Position numbers and translations under genes: made by a program. From an uncultured bacterium (lineage in GTDB: Bacteria; Planctomycetota; JAJSAM01; JAJVHW01): a DNA stretch of 64,000 nt. Position 1 is the first letter of the stretch. Each line of letters begins with the position of its first letter. The notes beneath the pieces are model-generated. The model ran no database searches. It worked only from the letters and a program-made list of their open reading frames with translations, and was not told the origin of the DNA. Below, piece by piece: positions 8,801-17,023 of this stretch. Where the stretch lies: contig CALKVK010000011.1 of the NCBI GenBank assembly GCA_937996235.1, positions 62,001-126,000 of the forward strand, written 5' to 3'.

Positions 8801-8914
8801 CGCGTGGTCGCGGCGGCGGCGATCGACATGCAGACGGCACCTGCGGCGTGGGCCGCCGTGGACGAGGGCGTGCTCACGCGCGGCGCGCTGCTCGGTCTCT
8901 CCGCGTCACGCTGA
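5822..8914 (+). CDS. ECF sigma factor fused to membrane anchor and beta-domain repeats
   Basis: A 1030-residue protein. Residues about 20-80 are sigma region 2 (DADDLVQETWLAAL), and 108-172 are region 4, with GLDGNEVAARTGVPPGTARW as its helix-turn-helix. A membrane segment spans about 219-238, which places the remaining 790 residues outside the cytoplasm. That part contains repeated carboxypeptidase-regulatory-like units with patterns such as GSIEGRVVDTAGAPVPGASI and DESGHFVLPGV. A normal ECF factor is under 200 residues. The architecture suggests a membrane-tethered sigma factor whose outer domain senses a signal. I chose the ATG at 5822, 9 bp after GGGAAG; the ATG at 5813 is also possible. 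Similar proteins lie at 21886 and 31555. No separate anti-sigma gene is adjacent. Confidence 0.85.
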   Translation: MADEAHPRVDPPTLDVAALLEHAAWARALAAHLVHGAADADDLVQETWLAALRRPPETDRPLRPWLATVLRRLASRRRRDDGRRARRETAAAAREDETTVPASDEIASALEARRLLGVAVSELPEPFRTTVYLRYYDGLDGNEVAARTGVPPGTARWRLARGIALLRERLDARTPGGRGAWCALLLPLVPRSLLPHSAATAAAGGTAAAGAITMATTTKVVAAAAVVLVLATATWVGIEATHDDAPPREDVAFVPETSGAAEESPRERAHVATTGDAASESDAAAPDERTAVTPPAADAPGPLLRGRLVGPSGIAVAHGWVRVGDEDPAFETPCAADGTFALHLRGAPDARRVRLDAGAEGCGSESVRVDAPADGIVEVGDIELGDGGSIEGRVVDTAGAPVPGASIRLVGESYHAELLETARRMPIDLTRAFPATVSDESGHFVLPGVRVGAPRLWAAKAGWLGSPSGVIEVRARQRSTGVRIVLERPSEDELVRVLVQRRDGTPAAGAVVRYAYDGDRVSGTNQRTTDDAGRLEILLGPGRIRWLTASGTGDDGEQVTRTDVARGSSVTLRLGSAPSVELRVRGGDGAPLGEFGWEVLGEDGSSLAVEGRAARADGTARVTLPQGRGRIAVDAPGHAIATTELLDTAALPDHVDLVATPLPGISGRVLLDGVTRAGVTVELVAAVGTEESVQINGRPTRCEFEPAATTTTREDGSFALTMRDSGRWFLRVRDGAFAALCGPYDIAADAGRAGLEVSVGRPGAIEGVVVVDAGRSPAGVLLAITNFDGLPRTIRTDANGRFRAEGLAPGPWLVGESEFEIRPDEVVTTRAAGRERFEANCDVPPGGTATLQLDLRAATRPTLRIAVRVNGRPAAGARVALLADENPFGREESIGTLDADGRAQLAAGAPRRGVVRIVGADGPAVHAPVELGADAQLDVAWETGTVEVTGVAADAARTVVIVVLRDDGLLALAELRADGEGRLVARDVPTGRVRVVAAAAIDMQTAPAAWAAVDEGVLTRGALLGLSASR

Positions 8915-8929
8915 CCGCGCGCGGTGCGC

Positions 8930-10273
8930 TCAGTGTGCGTGCGCGGCGAGCGCCGCGCGCACGACCGGAACGAGCGCCGCGCCCACGGCCGCGCAGCCGG
9001 CGACGCTCAGGTGCGTGTCGTCGCGGAAGTACGGCAGCTCACCCTCTTCGGCCTGGCGGCGCAGCGCGGGCGTCAGATCGACGTACGTCGCGCCCGCGCC
9101 GAGCGAGCGCACGGCGTGCTCGAGCCGCTCGTCCACGTCGGTCGGCTTCCAGGACGCCGCCTCGGAGTCGGGCGCGTAGGTCAGCAGATGCCCGAGCGCG
9201 CGGAACTTCTGCGGCACGAACGCCACCACGAACTCGGCATCGGCGGCGGAGCACGCGCCGTGCGCGGCACGCAGGATCTCGGCGAGATCGCCGAACGTCG
9301 CGCCGTCGTACGGCCCGTCGCCCTGGGGCGGCTGCATGAAGTAGACGTTCTGTGCGACGCCGTCGCGCACGAGCCGTCCCGAGCGCGGGGCAGCATCGGG
9401 GCGCGGCTTCCCGATCCACGTCACGATGCGTTCGAGAGCGTTGTGGGTGAAGGAGCGCTGCACGAACCCGTGGCGCTCGCGGAACGACGCCTTCCGATCG
9501 GCGACGAACTCCTGGTAGACGCGCAGGTCCGAGAGGTCGTTGCCCTCGTAGAAGAACCAGACGACCGCGCGGGGCCGCAGACCGAGTCCGACCCGTCGCA
9601 GCGCGGCGAGCTCCTCGCCCGGTCCCCAGCCGGTGTGCGCGAGCGAGTACGCAGTGCAGTCGGCGCCGCGGCGCAGCAGCGCGGGCACGGTCTCACCCTC
9701 GGGCACGTACGCCTCGAGGAGCATGGAGTCGCCGACGAGCACCGCGTCGGCCTGCTCGAGCGGCTCCGGGTTGCGGAAGCCGCGGGCGTCGAACGCCACG
9801 TCGAACGCATGCTCCTCCGGGTCCGGCACGCGGCAGATGACCGCGATGTTGCCGGGCGCCCGGTCGCCGCTCGTGCGCCACCCGGGTCGCGCGACGTAGC
9901 GCATGTCGTCGTCCGGCACGTAGTGCGGATCGCGGCTCGGCGCGACGACGGGCTGGCGCAGCACGAGACGATAGTCGACGCCGGCGAGCGTCCCGGCCTC
10001 GAGCACCAGGACGCACAGGCCGAGCGCCAGGTGCACGGCCATCGCCCGCAGCGCGAACGTGCGGCGCGGCGTGCGCACGACGGCGCGCAGCGCGCACCAC
10101 GCCGCGACCCAGAGCGCGCAGAGCGCGGCGACCGCCGCCGCAGGCGCCGTCGTGCTCCTCCAGAGCGCGATGCCCGCGCCGCCGAAGAGCAGCGCGGCCA
10201 GCGCGAGCGCGCCGCGCCGCGGCGGGACGTCCGCGTGCGCCGCGGGAGCGCGGGTGTCCAGCGATTCGGACAT
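8930..10273 (-). CDS. Membrane-anchored SGNH-hydrolase-fold protein
   Basis: A 447-residue protein with about three membrane helices in the first 100 residues, followed by an extracytoplasmic SGNH domain. Block I is VLVGDSMLLEA with the nucleophile Ser of GDS near residue 183. FYEGNDLSDL near 243 resembles block III, and DDTHLS near 418-423 supplies the Asp and His. Such domains usually O-acetylate or deacetylate cell-surface polysaccharides; the substrate is unknown. The ATG at 10273 is preceded by AGGAGG. It converges on the sigma-fusion gene with only 15 bp between the stops, so it is not part of that operon. Confidence 0.8.
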   Translation of the reverse strand: MSESLDTRAPAAHADVPPRRGALALAALLFGGAGIALWRSTTAPAAAVAALCALWVAAWCALRAVVRTPRRTFALRAMAVHLALGLCVLVLEAGTLAGVDYRLVLRQPVVAPSRDPHYVPDDDMRYVARPGWRTSGDRAPGNIAVICRVPDPEEHAFDVAFDARGFRNPEPLEQADAVLVGDSMLLEAYVPEGETVPALLRRGADCTAYSLAHTGWGPGEELAALRRVGLGLRPRAVVWFFYEGNDLSDLRVYQEFVADRKASFRERHGFVQRSFTHNALERIVTWIGKPRPDAAPRSGRLVRDGVAQNVYFMQPPQGDGPYDGATFGDLAEILRAAHGACSAADAEFVVAFVPQKFRALGHLLTYAPDSEAASWKPTDVDERLEHAVRSLGAGATYVDLTPALRRQAEEGELPYFRDDTHLSVAGCAAVGAALVPVVRAALAAHAH

Positions 10274-10286
10274 CGCAGCCTCCTGG

Positions 10287-10502
10287 CCCGGCCCGTTCAC
10301 GGGGTTCGCGCACGTCGCCACGACGATCACGGCGCGATCCCGCTGCTGCGCGGATACGGCGTGCACCGTGCGCGTCGCAGGCGGCCTCCTGAGCGAGGAC
10401 AGGGCGTCGCAACCGAGGCGCCCCACCGATCGCGACGCCGTGGCGTCGCAGAGGCGGCGCACTGGGCCGCTCAGGTGCGTGAGTCCTCGTGAACCGTCCG
10501 GG
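10287..10502. repeat. Inverted-end element, copy A (216 bp)
   Basis: Imperfect terminal inverted repeats lie at 10287-10313 and 10475-10502; the inner ends read GTGCG...CGTGAAC in inverse orientation. Inside are a second inverted pair, CCTGAGCG at 10388-10395 and CGCTCAGG at 10468-10475, and the small palindrome GCGACGCC-GT-GGCGTCGC at 10432-10449. A related copy lies at 18242-18478. It contains no gene. It resembles a MITE-like or structured intergenic element. It sits immediately upstream of the SGNH gene and fills much of the gene-free stretch from 10274 to 10844. Confidence 0.65.
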
Positions 10503-10580
10503 TCGGCAACAGCTTGACGTCGCGCCTGCGCAACATCAAGGGTGCAGAGCAGCACTTGCTCCGGTCGCAGTTTCCGTGCC

Positions 10581-10625
10581 GCATCGTTCACCGGCTCTCG
10601 GGCGGGTGCGGCTGTGACCCGGTCG
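10581..10625. repeat. 45-bp dispersed repeat, copy A
   Basis: This segment begins GCATCGTT and ends in GTGCGGCTGTGACCC. It matches 18484-18529 in the same orientation with few mismatches. Both copies follow the right end of an inverted-end element, here 78 bp after it. The remaining sequence to 10844 holds no gene that I can support; a short frame ending at 10710 looks coding for its last 25 codons but has no start signal. Confidence 0.65.
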
Positions 10626-10844
10626 TCGCGATCGCCTGGCCCCGGACGACGTGGGCGTCGCATTCGTGCGCGGCGGCAAGCTCGTCGGCTTCCGCACGCT
10701 GCGCCTCTGATGCGGCGCCGCGCGGCCGACGGCTCCAGCCGTGGCGCGCAGAGGCCGATAGCGACCTCAGTCACGAGTCGTGTGCGGGCCCGGGGGATGG
10801 CCGCGGGCCGGCGTGCGTCCGGACGCACCGCCGAGGAGTCGCCC

Positions 10845-12491
10845 ATGGCCCCCGCCCGCCCAGTCCACCTGCTCTCCGCCGCGGCGGCGCTCTTCTGCGC
10901 CGCAGCGTTCCTCGGCTCCACGCCGCACGCCGCGGCCGAGTCGTGCGACGGCGGCGACGCGCGCGTGTTCAACGATCCCGTCGAGCTGCTCACGGTCGTG
11001 CCGCCGAGCGGCGCGGTCGAGCTCGCGGGCGCGAGCGGCGGCAGGGTGCGCATCCTCTCCGCGGGCGCGCCGCGCATCGTCTCGCTCGCGCGGCCGGACG
11101 GCCTGCGTCAGTTCACGGCGGTGGCGGTGCGCTTCGTCTTCCCCGGCGCGAAGACGAAGGCCACGATCTCGGTGGAGATCGAGCGCACCCTCGCGGACGA
11201 CGGCTACCTGTTCTCGGTCGAGGAGGTCGCGCGGCCCTGCCTCACACCCGACACGACGATCGTCGACATCGGGCGCTCGCTCGTGCGCGTGCAGCCGGGT
11301 GTGCGCACGTCGATCGCGCAGATCCCCGAGGACGTGCCGGGCACGACGCGCGTCGACCTCGAGGGCACCTTCCCGAAGGGCGTCGTCCACCAGCTCGTGA
11401 TCTACCGCCAGAAGGACAAGGGCAACGACGTCGACACGCAGCTCGTGAACGTGTTCGTGGACGCCGAGGACGGCGTCGTGGTCCCGGACGCCGCGCTCAA
11501 GCTGCAGCCGATCGGCGCGGACGCCACGACCGGTTGCCCGGGCACGGATCTCTCGAACCTGACCGAGGCGATCCGCCTCGAGTCGCTGGTGCGCCTGCAC
11601 GTCGCGAACGTGGACGCGGCCTTCGATCCCTCGAACCTGAAGACACCGAACGCGCCGCAGAAGTCCGACTTCGACACGGTGCGGACGCTGCTCGAGGCGT
11701 CGAAGGAGCACCTGAGCTGCGCGCGCAAGCTCGTGCTCGCACGACAGGATCTGCCGGAGCCGCGCGTGACCGCCGCGGTGGCGGACATCGACGAGGCGCT
11801 GGCCGACGACGACGCGGCGCTCGCGGCGCTGACCGCCCCGGTCGACGGCGTGAAGAACCGCTCGGTGCGCGAGATGGCGCAGCTCCGCGCGGCGAGTGTC
11901 GCGCTCTCGACGACGGTCGGCCGCAAGGTGGACGCCGCGCGCGAGATCGACCCGAACTACGCGGAGCAGGCGCTCGCCCCGGTCTACGACTCGAACGCGC
12001 CGCTCGCCGACAAGGTCACGCGCTACGAGGAGCTCGTGAACTCGTTCGAGATGAAGCTCGACGCATTCTCCGACACCGTCGTCGCGATGAAGCTGCGCGT
12101 GAAGCAGAACGGTCAGGACGGGCTCGCGCAGGTGCTCGCGTCGAACCAGAACCGCGAGTGCCTGCGCTTCCTCGAGAAGACGATCCTCGCCGACCTGCGC
12201 GAGATGGTCGTGCTGATGCAGCCGGCCGGCACGAAGCCCGACGTGACGAAGGAGAAGCGCAAGGCCGTCCAGAACCTGGTGAAGGAGTCGGGCCGCTCCG
12301 CAGCCGCGGTCGAGTCCGCGACGTCACGCGGCGACGCGCGGCTCGTCGAGCAGCCGGCGCCGCCGCCGAAGCGCTCGTTCCAGAAGGCGCGCGAGCGCGA
12401 CCTCGACTTCCTGATCAAGCGTGCAGGGAAGGGCCGCAAGCTGCGCGACAAGGTGAAGGACGACCAGACGCTGCTCGGCCGCGACGACTGA
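10845..12491 (+). CDS. Secreted protein of unknown function
   Basis: A 548-residue protein with a signal peptide (hydrophobic stretch at about residues 9-22, cleavage near PHAAA-ES). The mature N-terminal 200 residues look beta-rich (VELLTVVPPSGAVELAG, RIVSLARPDGLRQFTAV). The remainder is strongly helical and charged (ASKEHLSCARKLVLARQDL, VNSFEMKLDAFSDTVVAMK), suggesting extended helical bundles in the envelope. I recognise no family. GAGGAG lies 6 bp before the ATG at 10845. It is a single gene, converging on the HAAS/SLBB gene with 12 bp between the stops. Confidence 0.75.
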   Translation: MAPARPVHLLSAAAALFCAAAFLGSTPHAAAESCDGGDARVFNDPVELLTVVPPSGAVELAGASGGRVRILSAGAPRIVSLARPDGLRQFTAVAVRFVFPGAKTKATISVEIERTLADDGYLFSVEEVARPCLTPDTTIVDIGRSLVRVQPGVRTSIAQIPEDVPGTTRVDLEGTFPKGVVHQLVIYRQKDKGNDVDTQLVNVFVDAEDGVVVPDAALKLQPIGADATTGCPGTDLSNLTEAIRLESLVRLHVANVDAAFDPSNLKTPNAPQKSDFDTVRTLLEASKEHLSCARKLVLARQDLPEPRVTAAVADIDEALADDDAALAALTAPVDGVKNRSVREMAQLRAASVALSTTVGRKVDAAREIDPNYAEQALAPVYDSNAPLADKVTRYEELVNSFEMKLDAFSDTVVAMKLRVKQNGQDGLAQVLASNQNRECLRFLEKTILADLREMVVLMQPAGTKPDVTKEKRKAVQNLVKESGRSAAAVESATSRGDARLVEQPAPPPKRSFQKARERDLDFLIKRAGKGRKLRDKVKDDQTLLGRDD

Positions 12492-12503
12492 GCGAGGACG
12501 CGA

Positions 12504-13256
12504 TCAGAAGAACGCCTCGGGGACGTCGATCCGGTCGCCGTCCTCGAGCTCCGGATCGGGGCGCCGCCCCGAGCGCACGGCGTCCATGTCGACCTCGATG
12601 ACGCTGTCGCCGCGCAGGATGCGCACGCGCGACGTGTCGGCGAACTTGCCGAATCCGCCGCACTCGGAGACGGCGCCGAGCAGGGTCAGACGCGGTCGCA
12701 GGGCGACGGGCCTGGCGTGCTCCACACTGCCCAGCACGTAGACGCGCGGCCCGTCGACGGGCGGCGTCGTCGCAGGCGCGGCGGCGGGCGCGGGCGACGG
12801 CGGAACCCAGACACGGAGCCAGTCGGCGAGGCGCTGCGCATCGGCTGCGGGCAGGTCGAAGCGCGGCATCGCCACGGGCTGCGTCGCCGGCTCGGGACTC
12901 GCGACGGCGGCTGCCGAGAGCCGCTCGTGGAGTGCTGTGAGCCGTGCGTCGGTGCGGACCATGAACCACACGAGCGCGACCGCCACGACGAACGACAGGC
13001 CCACCTGGATGCGCTGCAACATCTCCCGTTCCTCCATGTGCACGGCGCGACAGGCGGCGACCGCCCGCGCGCGGTCCCCGAAGCGCTCCTCGGCGCGGCG
13101 GCGGGCCTCCGCCGGCTCGATGCCCGCGGCGACCAGTTCGTCCGCGCAGTGCGCGAGGTGCGCCTCGAACTCGTCCTCGATGTCGCGCGTGAGCGCGTCG
13201 GGCGCCGCGTCGCGCGGTGGGCGGCGATAGATCCCGAAGCGCTCGAGGAAGCTCAT
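12504..13256 (-). CDS. HAAS-like domain joined to membrane helix and SLBB domain
   Basis: A 250-residue protein. Residues about 20-60 (DIEDEFEAHLAHCADELVAAG) match the HAAS/permease-prefix domain that usually accompanies PadR regulators. One membrane helix spans about 80-97. After a Pro/Ala linker, residues about 165-250 form an SLBB-like domain (VYVLGSVEHARPVALRPRL, TLLGAVSECGGFGKFADTS, ILRGD, LEDGDRIDVPE), as in outer-envelope polysaccharide exporters. Its ATG at 13256 overlaps the padR stop (ATGA), so the two are translationally coupled. The combination suggests a cytoplasmic regulatory head linked to a periplasmic interaction domain. The role is unknown; a link to surface polysaccharide is inference. 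Confidence 0.75.
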   Translation of the reverse strand: MSFLERFGIYRRPPRDAAPDALTRDIEDEFEAHLAHCADELVAAGIEPAEARRRAEERFGDRARAVAACRAVHMEEREMLQRIQVGLSFVVAVALVWFMVRTDARLTALHERLSAAAVASPEPATQPVAMPRFDLPAADAQRLADWLRVWVPPSPAPAAAPATTPPVDGPRVYVLGSVEHARPVALRPRLTLLGAVSECGGFGKFADTSRVRILRGDSVIEVDMDAVRSGRRPDPELEDGDRIDVPEAFF

Positions 13257-13609
13257 GCGGGCTCCGGATCGGGCGCCGGTCCGAGCACGCGCGCGACGGC
13301 GTCGGAGACGCGCCGCCACGCCGCGCCCTCGTCGCGCAGCTCGCGCCGACCGCGCGGCGTCAGGCGGTAGAAGCGCGCTCGGCGGTTCGACTCGCTGCGC
13401 CCCCACGACGCATCCACGGCGCCGCGCCGTTCGAGCCGGTGCAGCGCCGGATAGAGCGAGCCCTCCTCGACGTGCAGCACGTCGCCGCTGCGGGCGCGGA
13501 TGCGGCTCGCGATCGCGTAGCCGTGCAGCGGGCCCTGCGCGAGCACGCGCAGGACGAGCAGGTCCAGAGTGCCGCGCACGAGCTCCGAGCGGTCGTCGTC
13601 GTGTCCCAT
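13253..13609 (-). CDS. PadR-family transcriptional regulator
   Basis: A 118-residue winged-helix PadR regulator: GTLDLLVLRVLAQGPLHGYA opens the domain, VEEGSLYPALHRLERRGAV is the recognition helix and wing, and FYRLTPRGRRELRD the characteristic end of the wing. A short C-terminal helix serves for dimerisation. It is the first gene of a two-gene operon with the HAAS/SLBB protein. A 10-bp inverted repeat just upstream is a likely autoregulatory operator. PadR/HAAS pairs often control envelope-stress or transport genes, but the signal here is unknown. A second pair lies at 20847-21762. Confidence 0.88.
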   Translation of the reverse strand: MGHDDDRSELVRGTLDLLVLRVLAQGPLHGYAIASRIRARSGDVLHVEEGSLYPALHRLERRGAVDASWGRSESNRRARFYRLTPRGRRELRDEGAAWRRVSDAVARVLGPAPDPEPA

Positions 13610-13614
13610 AGCTT

Positions 13615-13649
13615 TCCTAGGGGACGACTCTGCGCCACCTCCCCTAGGA
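13615..13649. promoter_or_regulatory. Putative PadR operator
   Basis: TCCTAGGGGA at 13615-13624 and TCCCCTAGGA at 13640-13649 are perfect inverted copies separated by 15 bp, starting 6 bp upstream of the padR start. Each arm contains a CCTAGG palindrome. The position suggests autorepression by the PadR protein. Confidence 0.6.
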
Positions 13650-13673
13650 CGTCAAGGGGAAACACCGGATCGA

Positions 13674-15056
13674 CTACCGTTGACCGTTCGGCTGCGGCCC
13701 CGGCTGGGGCGGCGGCTCCGGGCGCTCGCCGAGGAACGTGCCGCCGCCCGCGTCCGCGATGCGCTTCAGCGACTCCGGCACCTTCACGCGCGTGTGCGCG
13801 ATCCACGAGACGGAGGTCTGCGTGCCGTCGGCCTCGCGATGGCGCCCGGCCGTGCACACTGCGGAGTCGGGATCGCCCGCCTTCGAGTCCGTGATGACGA
13901 ACACCTCGCGACGCGCGTGCCGGCGCCACGGCATGCGGTCGAGCGCCTCCTCGAGCGCAGCCTCGATCGAGGAGCCCTGCGCGTCGGTCCCGCGGCCGCG
14001 GATGGTCAGGAGGAACTCGCTCGCGAGCTCGCCGGAGTACGTCAGCGGCAGAACGCGCGTCTCCCACTGGCCCGCGCTCTTCGGGCGGTCGCGGAACGCG
14101 ACGATGCCGAGCCGCACGTCGCAGCGGATCGCGCGCACCGGATCGATCTCGGCCTGGACGCGGCGTTGCATCCCGCTCACTGCACCGTAGTTCGAGCCGG
14201 ACGCGTCGAACGCCAGGATCAGGTCGAGCCGACGCCGTCGCGCGGGCTCGACCGGGCGGTCCGATTCGGCGACCGCGTAGCCGTCCTTCTCGGCGCGCTT
14301 CAGGTCCTCGAGCTTCTGCCGGTACTCGCGCACGGCACGCAGCTCGTCGAGCGTCGCCACGATCTGCGGGCGCAGGTCGTGGCGCAGCACCTTCTCGGCC
14401 TCCTCGAGACGGTCGAACGCGTGGTCCTCGAGCAGGTCCAGCGCGGTGAGCCGCGTGTCGAGGTCCGCGTGGGCGCGCAGGCACGCGACGATCGACTCGC
14501 CGATCTCCAGCTTGCCGTACTCGTGCTCCGACATCGCACGCAGCGCCGCGCAGCGCACGACGGCGTCGTCGTCGTTCAGCGCTCGGGTCAGGATCTCGAG
14601 CGTGTCGAGCTCCGGGTCGAACGCGAGCGACTGCACGACGAGCGCGCGCCCGAGCTGGTCGGACTGGGGCGAGAGCAGGAGCGCGTTGCGCTTCGTGCGC
14701 CCGCCGGGGCACTTCATGATCGCCTTCGCGAGCGCGACCCGCTGCAGCCGGAAGCCGCCGCGGTAGAGCAGGCGCGTGACGGCCTCGCCCGCGCGCTCGT
14801 TCGCGACCTCGCCGAGCGCATCGGCGGCCGCCACGCAGACCGCGATGTCGCGGTCACCGCGCACGATGCGCTCGAGCACGGGCACCGACCGCGGATCCTG
14901 CGCCGCGCCGATGCTCTGCACGGCGAGGAGCCGCCCGCTCGCGTCGGGCGCGGATCCGTACGCCGCGAGCGCGTCGAGGTAGGCGTCGGCGGCGAGAGCC
15001 ACGGTCGCGGCGCCCGCGAACGCGAGTGCGACTCCGATCCGTCCGCCGCGCCCCAT
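13674..15056 (-). CDS. Secreted HEAT-repeat and von Willebrand A domain protein
   Basis: A 460-residue protein with a signal peptide (GVALAFAGAATVALAADA). Residues about 25-200 are HEAT/armadillo-like repeats (PRSVPVLERIVRG, AVVRCAALRAMSEHEYG). A charged helical stretch follows, then a vWA domain from about 275 with the metal site LAFDASGSNYG (DxSxS) and GTDAQGSS supplying the conserved Thr. vWA domains bind ligands through a metal ion; HEAT repeats are protein-binding solenoids. A proline-rich tail ends the protein. GGAGGGGGC precedes the ATG. It is divergent from the HEAT gene at 15197, sharing a 140-bp intergenic region, and probably acts in the periplasm or at the cell surface. Confidence 0.8.
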   Translation of the reverse strand: MGRGGRIGVALAFAGAATVALAADAYLDALAAYGSAPDASGRLLAVQSIGAAQDPRSVPVLERIVRGDRDIAVCVAAADALGEVANERAGEAVTRLLYRGGFRLQRVALAKAIMKCPGGRTKRNALLLSPQSDQLGRALVVQSLAFDPELDTLEILTRALNDDDAVVRCAALRAMSEHEYGKLEIGESIVACLRAHADLDTRLTALDLLEDHAFDRLEEAEKVLRHDLRPQIVATLDELRAVREYRQKLEDLKRAEKDGYAVAESDRPVEPARRRRLDLILAFDASGSNYGAVSGMQRRVQAEIDPVRAIRCDVRLGIVAFRDRPKSAGQWETRVLPLTYSGELASEFLLTIRGRGTDAQGSSIEAALEEALDRMPWRRHARREVFVITDSKAGDPDSAVCTAGRHREADGTQTSVSWIAHTRVKVPESLKRIADAGGGTFLGERPEPPPQPGPQPNGQR

Positions 15057-15196
15057 GCCCCCTCCGATCCGCGCCGTCTGCGTCCCGCGTCAGCGTACCC
15101 CTGTCTGGCGATCGCGCACGTGGTCGCACCGCCGGGGTGGCGCGGACGGCAGCCGGATGTAGCGTTTCCGGAGGGCGCGTGATCCTGGGGGGCGGC

Positions 15197-16996
15197 ATGG
15201 AACGGCGCGAGACGAGGCGGGGGCTGACGGCGGCTGTGGTCGTGCTGACGCTGGCGGTCTCCGCGGCCGACGCGGCGGCGCACGGCGGCGCGTACTACCC
15301 GCCCCACCCCCCGACGCCGCGCGGTCCGCTCGTCCCGCCCGGCCCGGGCGGCCGCGGCCCGACCACGGGCCCCGGCGGCGGCCCGACGACTCCGGGTGAC
15401 GCCGCCACGACGCCGGGCACGTCGACCCGCGAGGCGGCCCCCGATCTCGACGACTGGACGCGCTGGTGGTTCGCGAACCGGGCGCAGGTCCTGCGCGGCA
15501 CGGACCGACGCGACGCCACGCAGCGCGACACCACGCAGCGCGACGGAACGACCACCGCCGAACCCGCGTGGCGCGACGAGGCCCGCGCCGCGCTGCGAGC
15601 GGCACTCGCCGACGACGACGCGGACATCGCGAGCGGTGCCGCCGTCGCGCTCGGGCGGGCCGCCGACGTGCGCGCCGCCGCGGCGCTCGTCGAAGCGCTC
15701 CGCGATCCGGAGCGCGACGTGACGGTGCGCGAGGCGTGCGCGATCGCCCTCGGACTGCTCGGCCGCCCCGCCGGGGACGCGGCGGGCGAGGCGCTCGTCG
15801 ACACGGTCGACGACCGCCACGCGACGCCGCGGCTCCGCGCGATCGCGTCGTACGCGCTGAGCGTGGGCGGCCACGCGAACGCCGCAGAACTCTGTGCGCG
15901 CGACGCGACGGCCGAACCGTTGCGGAGCGGCGACGCACCCCGCTTCGACCTCGTCGGCGCCGGCGCGACCGGACTCGGCATCTCGCACGACGCCGCCGCA
16001 CGCGAGTTGCTCGAAGGGCTCGTCGCGCGACGCGGCGCGTCCGAGACCGCGCGACGCGCGTACGCGGTCCACGGCCTCGCACGACTCGGCGATGCGAGCG
16101 TGAAGCCCGCTCTCCTGCGCACGCTGCGCGGGCGCGACGACGATGCCCGGCGCGCGGCGTGCCTCGCGCTCGGTGTGCTCGCGACGCGGAGCGACGGCGA
16201 CGCCGTCGACGCACTCGTCGCGCTCCTGGCGAGCGACGCGGCCCCGTCGGTGCGCGGCGCCGCCGCCGTCACGCTCGGCCGCCTCGGCGGCGGTCGCGCG
16301 GTCCGCGCGCTCCGTTCGACGCTCGCAGCCGACGCGCAGGCCACGCCGGACAAGCTGCGGCCGTTCGTCGCGCTGGCCCTGGGCATCGCCGCGGCCGACA
16401 CGCCGGAAGAGGCGGAGACCGCCACCGCGCCGATGCGCGCGATCCTCGCGGGCACCGGAGACGCCTCGCTGCGCGGCGCCGCGGCGTGCGCCCTCGGACT
16501 CGCGCACCGGACCGACGCGCGCGAACTGCTCGAGCGGACCGCCGCGGAGCGCGGCGACCCCTGGCTGCGTGCGCATGCGGCGTTCGCCCTGGGACTCGTC
16601 GGCGACGCGGTCGACACGCCGCAGACACTGCGCGAGGTGCTCGTCTTTCGCGGCCATGACGCGCCCGCGCGCGAGGCCGCCGCGGCGCTCGGCCGGCTGC
16701 GCGACACGGGGTCGATCCGCGCGCTCCTCCGCGTGCTCGACGCCGAGGACATGTCGCCCGAGGTCCAGGGCGCCGCAGCCGTCGCACTCGGGCGGATCGG
16801 CGGCGAGGAGGGCGCGGGCAACCTGACGCGACTCCTCCGCGACACCGCGCGCCGGCCCTACGTGCGCGCGATGGCTGCCGTCGCGCTCGGCCACGCCCTC
16901 GACAGGCAGCGCGCTGCCGGTCTCGCCGAGGTCGCCGCGGACCTCGACTGGGTGCACTTCACCGACGCGGTGAACGAGATCCTGACGATCCTCTGA
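15197..16996 (+). CDS. Secreted HEAT-repeat protein, paralogue 1
   Basis: A 599-residue protein with a signal peptide (VVVLTLAVSAADAAA) and a mature start HGGAYYPPHPP, followed by a Pro/Gly/Thr-rich linker. LDDWTRWWFANRAQVLRG introduces a long array of HEAT repeats (RRAACLALGVLAT, VRGAAAVTLGRLGG, LRAHAAFALGLVGD), ending in AVNEILTIL. The gene at 34261 has the same plan: AHGG start, WW-x-x-N segment, HEAT array, LNEVLSIL end. HEAT arrays bind other proteins; the partner is unknown. The ATG at 15197 follows GGGGGGCGGC. TAGCGT at about 15160 could be a -10 element. Confidence 0.85.
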   Translation: MERRETRRGLTAAVVVLTLAVSAADAAAHGGAYYPPHPPTPRGPLVPPGPGGRGPTTGPGGGPTTPGDAATTPGTSTREAAPDLDDWTRWWFANRAQVLRGTDRRDATQRDTTQRDGTTTAEPAWRDEARAALRAALADDDADIASGAAVALGRAADVRAAAALVEALRDPERDVTVREACAIALGLLGRPAGDAAGEALVDTVDDRHATPRLRAIASYALSVGGHANAAELCARDATAEPLRSGDAPRFDLVGAGATGLGISHDAAARELLEGLVARRGASETARRAYAVHGLARLGDASVKPALLRTLRGRDDDARRAACLALGVLATRSDGDAVDALVALLASDAAPSVRGAAAVTLGRLGGGRAVRALRSTLAADAQATPDKLRPFVALALGIAAADTPEEAETATAPMRAILAGTGDASLRGAAACALGLAHRTDARELLERTAAERGDPWLRAHAAFALGLVGDAVDTPQTLREVLVFRGHDAPAREAAAALGRLRDTGSIRALLRVLDAEDMSPEVQGAAAVALGRIGGEEGAGNLTRLLRDTARRPYVRAMAAVALGHALDRQRAAGLAEVAADLDWVHFTDAVNEILTIL

Positions 16997-17023
16997 GCGC
17001 GGCCCGGCCGGATGCGGGCGTGG

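Noticed and set aside
10620..10710. C-terminal gene fragment (frame ending LVGFRTLRL)
   Set aside because: About 25 codons read as plausible protein, but there is no start signal, no family match and an in-frame TGA just upstream. Possibly a gene remnant, not supportable as a feature.
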